Source: Aquilaria yunnanensis
Taxonomy: Eukaryota; Streptophyta; Magnoliopsida; Malvales; Thymelaeaceae
Direction of reading: 5' to 3'
Assembly (NCBI GenBank): GCA_039654915.1
Contig: CM077599.1
Coordinates: 7,442,501 to 7,506,500, forward strand
DNA: 64,000 bases
The position numbers and the translations under genes were made by a program. Below the pieces are notes generated by a model. The model worked only from the letters and a program-made list of their open reading frames with translations, searched no databases and was not told the DNA's origin. Below are positions 11,851 to 24,500 of this stretch, in pieces (position 1 is the first letter of the stretch; each line of letters opens with the position of its first letter).

Positions 11851-14125
11851 TAAGTTAGGAGTTTTTTATATAATGTTTTTATAATTCAAATGATTAGTTA
11901 TGATAAAAACATAACACATGTACATGCTTTAAAATAATGAATATTTTTTGTGTCACTAAAAAATTTTATCTTCTATCAGTTCAAATTCCAATATATTGAT
12001 GAAGAATTTAGTTAGAAAAATTTGTTTTCAATTTTAGTAATTATAGACAAAATTACTTTGTTAAACATTATAACTTTTGAATTAAATAACTCATTCTGCA
12101 AAACTCAATTAATAAATATTAAAAGAAAAAGAAAAAATTGGCCAAAAGAGTGAGAGACTAAGAGATGAAATAAAAAAGCTTTACGTATTCAAATTTAATG
12201 ATTGATGGTGACTAATGTTTTGTTCTAGAAGATAGTATATAAAAAAAAACAACAACAACAACAAAATCAAGATCGAAAGAGCACATAGAAAAAATATAGT
12301 TAAGTAGTTATTATTTATTAAGTTTTGGACTAAAACATAACATGAGTCGAACTTAGTGACTGAAATGGGAAAGGAAATAAATTCAAGGACTGAAATCGTA
12401 GTTTAACTATAAGAATAAGTGAAACAGGCGGACACTTAAAAAATTACAACACAGGCCCCCAGAATACGATTTCCTTGAAAGAAGAGGACTGAACTTAAAA
12501 AAAAGTCAATCATGTCCAATAGAAAAAGTGGAAAAAAAAAAGAATCAGCACTGTTGATGAACAGTATTTGGCATTGTTCATGAATAGGTGCAAAACTCAT
12601 GGCTTTTAACAAAAACGGTGTCGTTTCAATGTTCATAATAAAACACGTCCCTAGGCCGCTAAATACTTCCTCAGCAGTGAAAGCCAAAAAAAGATGTAAC
12701 TGTTCACGAACAGGAACTAAATTCAGCAATTAGTATTAAGTTATATAATAAATTATTAAAAGATTCTCTTTATGTTATGTTTTTATCATGAAAATAATTA
12801 GTTATGATCGAAATATAACATTGTGAAACATAACATTATACATACTTCAAAATGATGTATAATTTTTGTTATTGAAAAATAATTCACTGAAAAATTTAAT
12901 CTCCTATCAACTCAAATTTTAATTTTTAATATCGATTAGAAATGTTTTTTAGAAAAATCCATGTTCAATTTTAGCTATCATAGACCAAAGTACTTTATTG
13001 AACCATAAAGCTTTTGAAGTAAATAATCCATGTTAAAAAACCCAATCATTAATAATGAAAAAATATCACCAAAATACAAAATTATGTTTAATTTATTTTA
13101 ACCATTAACTTAATAGAGGTAAAAAGAAAATAAAAAAATAAGCAAAAAGTTTGATTCCAATAGAGGAAATGGAAAAACCTTATGTATTAAGGGTTTAACA
13201 ATTGAATTAATAAAGGTAAAAGAAAAAAGAAATGGTTTCGCTAAAAATTAAGAGTAAATTACAAAAGCCCTTTGTGGGTTGATCTAACCTACAGTTTGCC
13301 CCCTCTATTTTAAAAAACCCATAGTTTGCCCCCTGCTTCTTTTATGGTGGCCGACAATAACTTCTGAAATCCTAAATTAAACTATCTAATAATCATGCTC
13401 TAGTAATTTCAAGATTTTTAATTTTTTTTCATAGCTAACCAACCTTTAAAAAATACTGATATGCATTTACAGGAAAGCAAAATGCATTTACAAAAAGGAA
13501 AAACTAATAATTTAAAATATCTATTAACTATAAAAAAAATATTAGACAAATTGAAATTGCTGGAAGATAACTATCGTATAGTTTAAACTATAGTTCCAGA
13601 AGTTGTTATCTAACAATATAAAAAAACCAAGGGGCAACGTATAGGTTTTCTGAAATAAAAGGGGCAAAATATAGGTTAGGGTAAATCTCAAGAGGTAATT
13701 GTAACATTTTCAAAAATTAAACATATCAATGTAATCACTGTTTTATTTTAGAAGATAGTACATAAAAATAACAAAACATTTTGGGGACCAAGAGAGCAAA
13801 TAGAAAAAATCTAGCTGAGTTATTAAGTTCAGGGACCAAAACATAAAATGGTTCAAATTTAGTAACTGAAATGTAAAGGAGCATGAATTCAGGGACTAGA
13901 ACGCGTTTTAACCAACATGCAAAGTAAAACACGCAGAGACTGGAGAAATTGCAACGCAGGACTCTAAGACTCGAAGACCGCACGAAAAGGGTACTGATGT
14001 TCAAAAAGAGACGATCGCCCTACAAAAAGGCCCAAAAAAAAAAAGGCGAAGCACTGTTGATGTACAGTGAATCACACTGTTCATGAACAGTGCATGAAGT
14101 CGGCAATTAATATTAAGTTATAAAG
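11851..14125. repeat. Ancient tandem duplication, two diverged copies
   Basis: Copy 1 (about 11851-12741) and copy 2 (about 12755-14125) run in the same order. TTAGTTATGATAAAAACATA matches TTAGTTATGATCGAAATATA; TTTTCAATTTTAGTAATTAT matches the corresponding TTCAATTTTAGCTATCAT; the later blocks GAAGATAGTA, AGTTTTGGAC/AGTTCAGGGAC and ACTGTTGATG are also shared. Copy 2 is longer because a 460-bp MITE sits in it. Both copies end with hairpin words around CTGTTCATGAACAG. The parent may be part of an old retroelement, but no protein remains. Confidence 0.65.
13252..13711. mobile_element. Mutator-type MITE with perfect 9-bp target duplication
   Basis: The element is flanked by AAAAATTAA at 13243-13251 and 13712-13720. 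Its ends are inverted: GAGTAAATTACAAAAGCCC on the left, and on the right the reverse complement GAAAATGTTACAATTACC; both ends go on with CTAACCTA and TTTGCCCC words. Length is 460 bp with no coding content. It interrupts copy 2 of the surrounding tandem duplication. A shorter relative is at 26814-27125. Confidence 0.85.
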
Positions 14126-15367
14126 ACCGAAAAATTGAAAATGGGTATTCAATTTCAATTAAAATTGAGATAACTGATTGCAGTAACACCCCTAAGTATA
14201 AGCCCAATACTTAGATCCCTTTCAGTCCAAACAGCACCTGCCGTGATCCGATATCGATGCTAAGACCACTCATTCTGAAGCCTACCTTCCAAAGAACAAC
14301 CTACAGTTTTGAGTTTTCCCCCACCAGCATTTAAGCCGCCATTATATTTACTCCTCATTTTATCTAGCTATCACTCTCATGTAACGACACATTAGCAAGT
14401 TCAATTGAATATGATAAAACCATGCAATATAAGACCAATCAAGCACATATCCATCCCCTGGATTGATGCCAAGTCGAAACAACATTCCTGGCGCCGTCAT
14501 CACCTTCACCGGCAACTGATCGAAGTCCTAATCTTTGTTTCTTTTTGTATCTAGTATAACTGCAATATGGCAGCTTCTTGTTTAAGCCTAAAGGAAGAAG
14601 GAATCAAAGCCAGCCTAGCCTTTCAAAGAGCTAGTTGTTATCATTTGGTTGTTTCACTTATGCTTTTGGAATTTGGCTCCAAACAGGGCACCACATAACG
14701 TTCAGGAGCTCTACCCGTCCCGATTAAGGGCTCACATCATCAAATGATCTGGGGAATGAGGTTCGACTTGACTTTGATCGTCTCTGGGACCAGGACAGTT
14801 ACCCATGAGCTTGAAGCATCAAGTTAATGAGAGATTCCAGCTCCTCGCCCAAACTGATAACCACATTAATGATACAGCCATACATGATCAAGCAACTATC
14901 AGTGATTATCACAACCATAGAACCTTTGGTACAATAATATTAACAAACTTGACAACAATCACACTAGCCGTGATTACAAATATAAAACTGCAAAATGGGA
15001 AATGGGAAGACGGCAAAAGCCAAGAAGCTACCTATACAACCACACAACTGTCCACTCAACTTGAAACTTGGCAAAAGGTTAGCCAACAGTTAGCAGCTCC
15101 CTTGTCGATTAATCTCTAAGCAGTGGAATAACATTCTATGTCAGAAGCATACCCACTTCATCCTCACTTTTGATGCTCTCCCCGGGTCGTCTGCCATCTT
15201 CAAGTTTCAGTCAACAGTCATCAGCATGCGGGTTAAAACATTATATTTCAATCATTGAGGTCGCAGAAATGCTAAAATGAAAAATATAACAAAGGACTGA
15301 TGAGACTGGTGAGACCTGAGGCCTATGCGTGCAAATTACTCCTTACATCTGTCCCACTGATTTAAGG
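14126..15367. other. 3' flank of the MAP70 gene
   Basis: This stretch is less AT-rich than its left neighbour and probably includes the MAP70 3' untranslated region at its right end. An open frame at 14805-15119 (+) has no recognisable family and I do not call it. No RNA gene was seen. Confidence 0.4.
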
Positions 15368-18300
15368 TCATTGAGTGCTGCGTGTTAACCCACTTCGCGA
15401 TGCACTTCTGCAAGAGCAAAAGAACAAATCAACCAAACCGCACCCTTAAATTAAAACATAATGAACTATGTAATCAATCAAACCACACCAAAATTTATAG
15501 CACGTGGATAACCAGAAATTGTCACGCAGCTTGTACACCTGACCTGATACTCCAAGAATTGTGGCAAACAACACAACAAAAGCTATAGCGACAGAAATGC
15601 CTCCATCCCTTCATATGTGTCACTTTTCCAATTTTTTTGTACCCCAAAATATGTGTCACTTCTCCATATCTATACATCCTCTAAATGTACCCTTTCCATT
15701 ACGTAAAGCCCATGAATGCCCCTTGTAGATATTCTTTTTCAGTTGAAGGTAACTTTGGAGAAACATGCCAATATGCTTATGTGGCACAACATCCATATTT
15801 TCAGAGAAAAGACAAAAGTGACAAAACATTATAGGATGAGATAGTATTTACTTTTCTTGGTTCACTAGCATGCTCATGGACCGTATGCAAAGTTGTCATC
15901 CCAAGACAACGAGAACGTAAACTCCCTTGAACAAAGAGAGAGTCGCATGCAAAATCTATAAAAAAAACAGTACATACTGAATCAACTTCATCCTACCCAT
16001 GCTTCCCTTAAATTGCCATATGATCACACAGCAAAATATGTTGCAAGCTCAGATATTACACATTAAAAAATTTCCCTTCCACCAGCACTTGAACTGGGCA
16101 TAAGAAGTCGACAGCAACATAGCTCATGACTTATAGAACAAAGGAGCAGTTAACTTATATTTCGTGCATGCAATTACAACAGATCATTCAAGCTGAAAAG
16201 CAGTATTTTACATTTTTCACTCTTTCCCCCCTTTGAGTATGTACGGTGTAAGGAGGGAGCTTAAAATAATTTTTTTTTCTTTTTAAAACATTTCACCTTG
16301 TAAGCAAATCATGAACTCCCAGATCAATCTTTACATGTCACATAGAGAGAGAGAGAGAGAGAGAGAGAGAATAGGATCAATTCACACCTTCCAGCAAGTA
16401 ACTGAGCAGCACTGACAGAGCTCTTGGAGTTGGTCAAACGCTTTGTCCTATTCTCATGTTCTTTCTCTATGCGCATGGCAGCAACTTCCTTCTCCATCAC
16501 AGCAACTTCTCTTCTCATCTTTTTAGCCTCAACCTCCATTGCTTTTGTCAATGTTTCAACTTTCTTAGCAAGCATCTGCAGAAATGAGAAAAGATAGGGC
16601 ATTACCCAGAAAAGGATAAAGATAACAGTACAGGCTGCAGATCTATTAGATAAAAAACAATGTATTGTTTACCTCAATAGCATCGTCTTTATCTTTAAGG
16701 CTTTGATCCTTTTCGTGACTAGCTTTCCTCAACGCCATGACTTCCTTCTGCAGTAAATCAAAAAGAACCCCTGGGACACCGTCCTCCATATCCACTTTTT
16801 GGAACTCATTTGGTTTATCAGCATTAGGAGTGTCACCTCCCTTGCTTTCCTCAGAAGGCTGGTCAAATGAATTATTTGCACTTGCTCCATTCAAGAGCAC
16901 CTTTGCCCTATCTAATGATCTCGTGCCTCCGTCAAATGATTTTGATGTTCCTTTGGCATGTTTCAATACTGTAGTGGAACTAGATGACAATGATCTCAAC
17001 TGAGAGGTAGCTGTTCTCTTGGGCAAAAAACCATTGGACGTAAGCTTAGATAAGTTGTCAGCTCCACCAAGTGACTGACGCCTAGAAGGTCCGTTGCTTG
17101 AATTTCTTTCCTCTGATGTAGTGCGAAAACCAATATTTGAGGACCCTCTCAAACTCTCCTCCAAAACTTTGAGGCGCAATTGATACTTTTCCTGTAAAAG
17201 AGGAAAAATAACTCAATTTAATTATCACAATAGGAATTACAGAACATGATAACAAAGCAAACAATTGCAAGCAGATTTTTTTACTTTCAGCTGTGCCTCA
17301 GATTTTGCAGCCCGCTCACTAATAGTAAGCTTGTCACGAAGTTGTTGCATTTCTCCCTGAAATGACAAATTGAAAAAAAAAAAACACAGGAAGAAGAAGG
17401 AGACAGAAGAGACATAAATAACTGCATAGTATCACAGTCAGGATCTTATAATGTGTATAGCCCCAATATACAGAAATCCAACACATGTTTAAAAAAGAAA
17501 AATAAAAAACAGAAAGTTTTACCTGTAAGAATCTTCGTTCCTCAAGCCACTGTTTCACAGGCATCACCTTATCATTTGCATCTTTCCATTCATTTGCCAC
17601 AACTGTAGCCACCCTATTAGCTGTTACCTTTGCTCGAGCTAATTCTCTGTCAAGAGTTTTTCTTTCCTCCTGAGAAACACAATCAACCACTTCATTTTGA
17701 GAATTCCTAGATGAATTCAACAGTATATAGATATTTTCTAGCTTCAAGCATTACATTCATCTCCTGAAATTTCCTCTGGTAATCCCTAACTGCATTAGCG
17801 GCTGCACCACCAGCAAGAACAGCCTCTTCTAGTTCTCGTACGGTCTGGGTGAGCTTTTCCACCTCTGCAACCTTTTGACGATGCATCTTGTCCAGAATTT
17901 TGTTTTCTTCCTGTCATCAGTCAAGAAGAAAACATACAAGTAAGGATTTACTCAAGGTATATTTTGACAGGCGTCCCTAAGCTTGGTCTTCAATGTGCTA
18001 TACATATCTTATCAGTCCCAAAACTTTTAAAATTGTTACATCAAGATTTGTATAGACGGCCTTGCTATTTTTTATTTCCTTTAGTTAGCAACGTGTTCTT
18101 GATTTTCTTTGTCCACTCCATTATGCTTTCTTATCTCCATTAAATCAAATGTAATTGAGATCCAAAAGTAAAAAAGAAAAATCTGAAGAGTCGGTGGATC
18201 AAAGAATGTGGTGAATTTGAGGTTGCAAAATGCTGGGATAGAGTTCGAGTGCAGAATTTGAGGCTCAGATAAGCTGCCCGCAATCTGGCTGTCTCAGCCT

Positions 18301-19931
18301 TCACAGTGAAGAAAGTAGATTCTGGAGGTGGAGGGCAGAGATTAAGAGACAGATAGGAAGGAACACTTTTCAATAGGATGCGGAGAAGAAGGGGATATTA
18401 AAGAAGATAAACTATTATAGACATCTTAAGCAATTAATTCCACTATTTGAACTAAATGCTCCAGTGTATTCCTAATCCAAATTTAATTTAGCCTATGAAA
18501 ACAATCCAAATCTTCTATAACATAGAAAAACAATACCGCAAATGAGCATATACCTGGCAAATTTCAATCTGTTTCATTAATTCTTGGTTTTTATTTTGAA
18601 GATCATCTACCATGGACGCTTTAGCCAATGCAACCTGCACAGTTCTCTCAGCTTCAAGCAAGGCAGCCTCCTTTGATTTGGTTAGGCGATCCAGTGCTTT
18701 GTTATCATCTTGAAGCTTTGCAATCTGCAAGGAAGGAATTCTATTAACAAGATAATCAATATTTACACATTAAAATTCATTGGCCTTTTTCTTATGACAA
18801 AAAATGTATGGTGGATGTACCATCCTACTCCAACAGAAAAGGAAAACCTTTGCAACACAAGAAATACACCTCTTGCCGAGCAAGCTTAAGCTCCGCCTCT
18901 AAAGGTGCAAGAATAGCTTCAATTGGAGGCATATCATCATCCTTCTGGGCAGCATGCACCCTTCGGAGTGTGGCTTCAGCTGCAAACTGAGCTGCCATGG
19001 AGGCTTTCTTCTCATCATTCAATTTCTTTATTTCAAGATTCTGTAAAAAGACAAACCCAACGAACATGGCATTAGCAAGTAGTTTTTTTTGTTTTTTGTC
19101 TTTAGTGATAGGGAGGGAGGAGAAACAGGTAGACAAATGACTAAAAAATAAAAATAAAAACAAAAACAAAATATTTTTAGCAATACCTTGCTCTCAAGAA
19201 GACATTCAGTCAACTTGAGTTTTCCCTCCACTTTTGAGAGCTCTTCAGTGAGCTATGATACAACAGAGGAAACAGAAACTAACTCAGTAACCTATTGAAC
19301 TGCGATGAAGTTGCAAGACTAGTCACAATATTGACAAGGTCAAAACAAACGTCAAATCCTCACAAATCTTGGTCATATGTTTGAAACATCCGGTTGCCTC
19401 AAGCCGTACAAGTACAAAGAATGAAAAAAAGTCATTGAGCCAGGAGGATAAATAATGCTTTGAGTAGAAGATTCTGTATCTAATGGGTTTTTTTCTTTTG
19501 AGAATGATCAGAAAGAAAGAGGAAAATATACTGCTTTGAACCGCAAATAAAAAATCTGAATATATTATAAATAACGAAAAAGTAATATTCAGGGAAGTGG
19601 CTATTTGTTGGACAACAATGTGAAGGATGGAAACAATCCCAATTCCCAACACCAAGTTGAAAGAGGAGTTACTGTTGTATCCATCCAATTCCAGGAGTCA
19701 AATCAATCAAACAACATTGCCAGGATCCAGAGTCGCCAAGCACAGAGGCAATTCATGGGAAGCTAAATAAATTCTAGTGAAAGACCGGAAGAACAGTCAC
19801 TTGGAGCTTATATTCTCAGAGAACATGTATTCAGAAATCACGCATTGACTAATACTTCAAAAGGACTCATGAATCATGACAAAGCAGAAAGTCACCACTA
19901 AATCAAGAGTAAAATTTCAAACGAAAAAAAG

Positions 19932-19965
<34 letters not shown>

Positions 19966-20419
19966 CCTCTTCAACGGCCTTCTCCCTAAGTCTTTCAGAC
20001 AACTTCAAAGCCCTGATCTCCACTTGAGCTTCTCCCAACTCCCTGTCTTTGTCTGAAACCCAATGAAAGGAAAACGAATTGTCACCAAAAAATAACATTC
20101 GAAAAAAAACCCAGTCAAACTAGTAGATCAAGCCGCATTTCGAACCTCTAACTTCATTCTCTAACCGATTGAGCTCAACCTTCACCGGATCCGATCCATG
20201 GAGCAGCGTAATGAACTCGTTATCGGCGTCTATGCTGGGCGGCCTAACGGGTCTCCGCCTGGACGACCCCTTCCCACCTCCACTATCCTTGAAGGACGCA
20301 GACACTGTGAGAGACGGAGCAGCCGCTGTCACGACCGCCGGAGAACATTCGCCGCGGGCAATGCTCCCGTCTGCCCCTTCACCGGAAACATCCACCATCT
20401 CCGATCCAAAACTCCCCAA
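15368..20419 (-). CDS. MAP70: Microtubule-associated protein 70 (MAP70 family)
   Basis: MAP70 proteins are plant-specific coiled-coil proteins that bind cortical microtubules. Exons in transcript order: 20419-20146, 20052-19967, 19252-19187, 19040-18870, 18724-18554, 17910-17755, 17669-17523, 17356-17285, 17191-16673, 16575-16388, 15407-15368. All junctions are GT-AG and the sum encodes 629 aa, near the family's usual size. The start region (MGSFGSEMVDVSGEGADGS) leads into the signature FITLLHGSDPVKVELNRLEN. Coiled coil follows with LERREKA-like heptads, MAAQFAAEATLRRVHAAQK, PPIEAILAPLEAELKLARQ and NEWKDANDKVMPVKQWLEER. A Ser-rich stretch lies around residues 410-500. The last exon is only 40 bp, encodes SASRSGLTRSTQ, and is separated by 980 bp. 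Which paralogue it is cannot be told here. Confidence 0.93.
16344..16371. repeat. (GA)n microsatellite in MAP70 intron 10
   Basis: About 14 uninterrupted AG/GA units. On the transcribed strand this is a (CU)n tract that begins some 16 nt after the 5' splice site at 16387. Confidence 0.95.
19934..19962. repeat. (GA)n microsatellite in MAP70 intron 2
   Basis: About 14 AG units. On the transcript it becomes a (CU)n tract starting within about 5 nt of the 5' splice site at 19966. Confidence 0.95.
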
Positions 20420-20909
20420 CTTGCTTCAAGTCAACAACAACATATAAAAGCAGCCCCGGAAGACCAAGATGCTCTGAGTGCGGATTGGTGAGTGAAATTC
20501 CCAGGATCCAGAAGGTAGCGGGTATGGGAATCAGTGGGTGAAGAAGAGAAAAGAATGGAAGAAAGAATATAGAGTGGCTGAAATGAGGACGCTTTTTGGG
20601 ATTTTATTTCTCTCTCCAGGTAGTGGATTCAAATCTAGTTACAGACATTATTCTATTAGTTAGTAGTAAAAGACTGTACCTTCCCTTCTCATGTCACTCT
20701 GATTGAGTTCGCGCTTTAAGAGAGAGAGAGGCATTACAATGAGTGATTAAGTTAACAAATCAAAATCAAAGGAAGATTCGATTAAGATGGGATTAGATTT
20801 GAGATTAAAGGGTACCGGCCACCGGGGAGAACAACAGGTTAGTGGGACTGGGAGACGACGCTTTGCTGTTAAGCAGACACATCTGCGGGCGACGAGGGAG
20901 TGTTTAATA

Positions 20910-22483
20910 GGCCTAAATGCAGCATTATTCCTCCAACTTTGCCAACTCACACGAGTTGGTCCCTTAACTTTGACTCAGAATGATTTAGTTCTCAAACTTT
21001 GCAAAATCATGCGATTTAGTCCTAAAACTTTGTAAAATCGTGCAAATTAGTTCTTTAGCTTTCACGATAAATTACAATGTTAAGCCCCAACTTTTAATCT
21101 TCCAGAAAAACGACCTTCAATTTAGAAACTATAATTATCGCCAAACTCATGGGTTAATAAACTTTATTAAGTTGTTAAATATATAGTTAACTAATTAAAT
21201 TACTTACAAATGATCAAAAAAATTATACACAATAATTTAAACATTTCTAACTATCTAACAATTAATATTTTACTTATTTTTTAGAAACTAATTTGACCAA
21301 TTTATTGGAAAACAAAAAAATTATCTTTTTTGTAATCTACTATTACATTAATCATTTATTGTTTTCCAAATATTTTTCTCATTTTTTTTATATAAAATGT
21401 GCAATATTAAGGAAAATGGATTTAGAGATCAAATTTTTTTGTAGGATTTTTTCTAATTATATTTAATTTTTAAACAATTTTCCAAATTAATCTTTTTTGT
21501 ATTAATATTTTGGGATTTAGATATAGCATATCACATTATCTTAAAACTAATTCATCCCTTGTAATTCTCATGCTAATAATTAAGATGGTACAATAATTTT
21601 CTTGGCTTTTTATCATTTGTTTCCAAACAAAAAATTTAAAAATAACTTTTATATTTCATTAGATTTCATAGAAATCAATTTATTTTTTTATTATTTGTCT
21701 TCTATTTCTGGTTTGTTTCGTTACAACTTTACTTACTCTGGTTACATATAAATAAAACTAGAGAATATGGGGAAAATAAAAAATTGATTTAACCACTTAA
21801 TCAGAATATTGACAACCTTTTTTTTGCGTTTGATGGATTTAAACTAATATTTATATTTGAAGAAAATATTCAAATTGAATAAAAAAAAGACATTAATATG
21901 CAAGAAATTGAATAAATAAAGAAGGTAAAGAAAAACTAAGAAGAAGATAATGAAAAAATTACCCCAAATTCAAAAGGTTGGATTATTTCTTTGTATGAAT
22001 ATGCCCTTAATAATGACGAATTTATTTTACTTAAAAGGTAAGAAAATCTATAGGAAAATAAATTATCAAAGTAAAGGTGGAGAAAATAAAAAATTAGATT
22101 TTTGGCCTTCTAGTAAATCAATAAAAATAATTTCTTAAAAAATAAGTAAAATAGAAATCATTAGATAATCATAAATTCTTTAAATGATTTTACATAATTT
22201 TTTGAATTATCATGTGTAAATAATCTAATTATTTAATTATTGTAGTTAGCAAATTAGTGATGTTTCTTATTCCACGAGTTTGGTGTGAATGAAAATTTCT
22301 AAATGTGATAGTCATTTTGCAAAAAAGGTTAAAATTGGGACTAAAGTTGCAGTTTGGTCAGGTTGTTGAGGGACTAATTGGCTACATTTATCAATATTTA
22401 GGGATTAAGTCGCACTAAGTCATAGTTAAAGGACTAGCTCGCTTGAGTTAACAAAGTTAAGAAACCAATCATGCATTTTGGCC
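20910..22483. mobile_element. Non-autonomous MULE, about 1.57 kb
   Basis: The left end GGCCTAAATGCAGC is matched by the reverse complement of the right end, GGCCAAAATGCATG. Further inward both ends carry repeated phrases of the type TTGGTCCCTTAACTTTG/GACT. The flanking 9-mers TGTTTAATA (20901-20909) and TAATTAATA (22484-22492) agree at 7 of 9 positions, fitting an aged MULE target duplication. The interior is AT-rich and I see no transposase. It lies about 490 bp upstream of the MAP70 start. Confidence 0.75.
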
Positions 22484-22687
22484 TAATTAATATCACCCTT
22501 TTCCCTTCTCTCTCTCTCTCTTTTTTTTTTAAATGTCTTTGGAGGTTTTGAATTTCATTTAAATAATACGAGGTTTGCATTATCACTTATCCGTATGTAT
22601 GGTGGCGTATTTTAGGCTTTTAACATTGGCTATTATTGTCCTTTCACACTTTAGACAAAACAATTGCTATTTGACAATTAAGACCTA

Positions 22688-22769
22688 AGATGCATTAACT
22701 TGTGCCAACTTAATCCAAAATAATTTATTTTTACTTTTACATATGTTTTTTTATTTAGAACCAATTTCA
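22688..22769. mobile_element. Truncated left arm of the hairpin MITE family
   Basis: CCAACTTAATCCAAAATAAT followed by TTTATTTTTACTTTTACAT and TTAGAACCAATTT corresponds to the left arm of the MITEs at 7039-9222. It stops exactly where the CACTA element begins, and no right arm was found. Confidence 0.5.
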
Positions 22770-23619
22770 CACAACTAAAAAATACAATTTTCCAACGGCC
22801 TTTTCCAACATCCTTGCATTGGAAAATTTAAATTTCTAACTTAAGGCCGTTGGAAAACAGTATAAGTTGGGAAAAAATTTCCAATAGCTCAAGGATTGAC
22901 CGTTGGTATTTTCAATTGTTTTTGCATTGGAAATTGAGCTATTAAAAAATTCTAACATCCTAGCCTCATAGGAGTATTTCCAACGGCTTAACCTTTTTCC
23001 AACACCATATTTCCAACGACTTAATCAGGCCGTTGGAAATATGCCAACAGCTAGGGCATTGGAAACTTGTTTTAGAAAAATAAAAAAAAAAATAGATAAC
23101 ACCTGAAAATATATTTAATATAGTTATTGAATTTATATTTTTATTTATTAAAAATATATTTAATTACTAAAATTATATTTCCTATTTACTAAAACCATAT
23201 TTTATATTTTGTATTTACAAAAAATTTATCTACTAAAATTCAGTAAAAATATATTACTAAAATAAAATGCACTAAAATTCACTAAAAAAATATATATATA
23301 GCCTCGATAATATATTTATAACCACAAATTTTATAAGATTTAAAAACCAGATAAAAAATCAAAAAATTGTAAAATTAAAAAACTAGATATACAATCAAAC
23401 CAGATATACAACCACAAAATTATAAGATTAAAAAACCGGATATACAATCAAACCAGATATACAACCACAAAATTATAATATTCAAAACCCAGATATACAA
23501 TCAAACTAGATATACAACAAGATTCAAAAACCAGATATATTAGATTCATAAACCAGATATACAAAATCACAAATTCATAAATCACAAAATTACAAGATTC
23601 ATAAACTAGATCTGATACC

Positions 23620-23900
23620 GAATGGAGCTCGAGGAGGCAATTCAAACAGAGGAAGCGAACGACGAGGAGGCGATTCGGGCAGAGGAGGCGAATGACAAAG
23701 AGGCGATTCAAATGGAGGTGGATGAATGGTGGAGAACGATGAATGATTGAGAAATTATAGAGGTAAGAGAAGTGAGAGGCAAGAGAGACAGAGCGGATGA
23801 GAGAGTAGATGACATAAAGTAATTGAGAGGGTGAGAGAGAGGCAGATGAAGGAGGCTGGGTATGGGTTAGGGCTGAGTATTTATAGCTAGGGTTAGTTGG
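23620..23900 (-). promoter_or_regulatory. Promoter-like segment inside the CACTA element
   Basis: Read on the - strand, CTAGCTATAAATACTCAGC (TATA-type box, about 23876-23894) precedes a CT-rich leader and then a GC-richer block with repeated CGCCTCCTCTG-like words down to about 23620. This block stands out from the AT-rich surroundings. It may be the remaining 5' end of a transposase or captured gene. No long frame with a known family follows. Confidence 0.35.
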
Positions 23901-24007
23901 ATTGGGTTAACTTTGGCCCAATGAATAAATATATATGGGTTGGGTTAATTTTGGCTCAATGAATATATATGATAAATTTTAAATATATATTATTATCTAT
24001 GATACAT

Positions 24008-24009
24008 TA

Positions 24010-24040
<31 letters not shown>
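24008..24040. repeat. (ATT)n microsatellite
   Basis: About 11 units of TTA/ATT inside the CACTA element. Confidence 0.9.
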
Positions 24041-24225
24041 TGTAAAAAGTGTTTTAAAAATATTACTTTACTTTCTAAAATATATAATTTTATATATGAT
24101 TATTATTATACATTATAATATATATGATATATTTTAAATATATATTATTATATATAATACATTATGATACATACATTATAATATATAATGCATATATTCT
24201 AATATATGTAACATACATTGTATTA

Positions 24226-24448
24226 CCTCTATCCCAAATTTTTTACACCATTCACTTTTCAGTAATTAATCTATAAATTTTTATTTTCAACATTTTAGTA
24301 TATAAATGAAAAGCCTTTATATAAGAATAATAAATTAAGACATATAGTTTCTAAATATATTTTTTAAAGTTTTTTCTAATAAATACTAATATGAATATAA
24401 TCAAACTATGTGAAAAAGTCAAATAATATGAAGAATATGAGACGGAGG
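24226..24448. mobile_element. Stowaway-type MITE inside the CACTA element
   Basis: It is flanked by TA on both sides. The left end CCTCTATCCCAAATT and the right end GAGACGGAGG are worn forms of the CTCCCTCCGTCCC terminus. The body matches the better-preserved copy at 31677-31911 (ACACCATTCAC, TATAGTTTCTAAATATAT, AAAAAGTCAAAT). Confidence 0.75.
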
Positions 24449-24451
24449 TAA

Positions 24452-24457
<6 letters not shown>

Positions 24458-24497
<40 letters not shown>
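24458..24497. repeat. (TA)n microsatellite
   Basis: About 20 TA units, 10 bp beyond the right end of the Stowaway MITE. Confidence 0.95.

Positions 24498-24500
<3 letters not shown>

Noticed and set aside
12436..14004. Minus-strand frames of 97 and 89 codons in the duplicated repeat
   Set aside because: Hydrophobic, low-complexity translations of AT-rich repeat DNA, not alike between the two copies where a real gene should be.
14805..15119. 104-codon + frame downstream of MAP70
   Set aside because: Rich in Thr, Ile and Asn with no recognisable domain; it may be chance or part of an untranslated region.
16324..16387. Ser-Leu-rich C-terminal extension of MAP70 before a stop at 16324
   Set aside because: It is the read-through of the intronic (CU)n tract; the in-phase 40-bp exon at 15368-15407 gives the expected end.
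23345..23575. Spaced repeats (CCAGATATACAA...) considered as a CRISPR-like array
   Set aside because: Irregular spacing, diverged units and position inside a CACTA element of a plant genome; these are simple tandem repeats.
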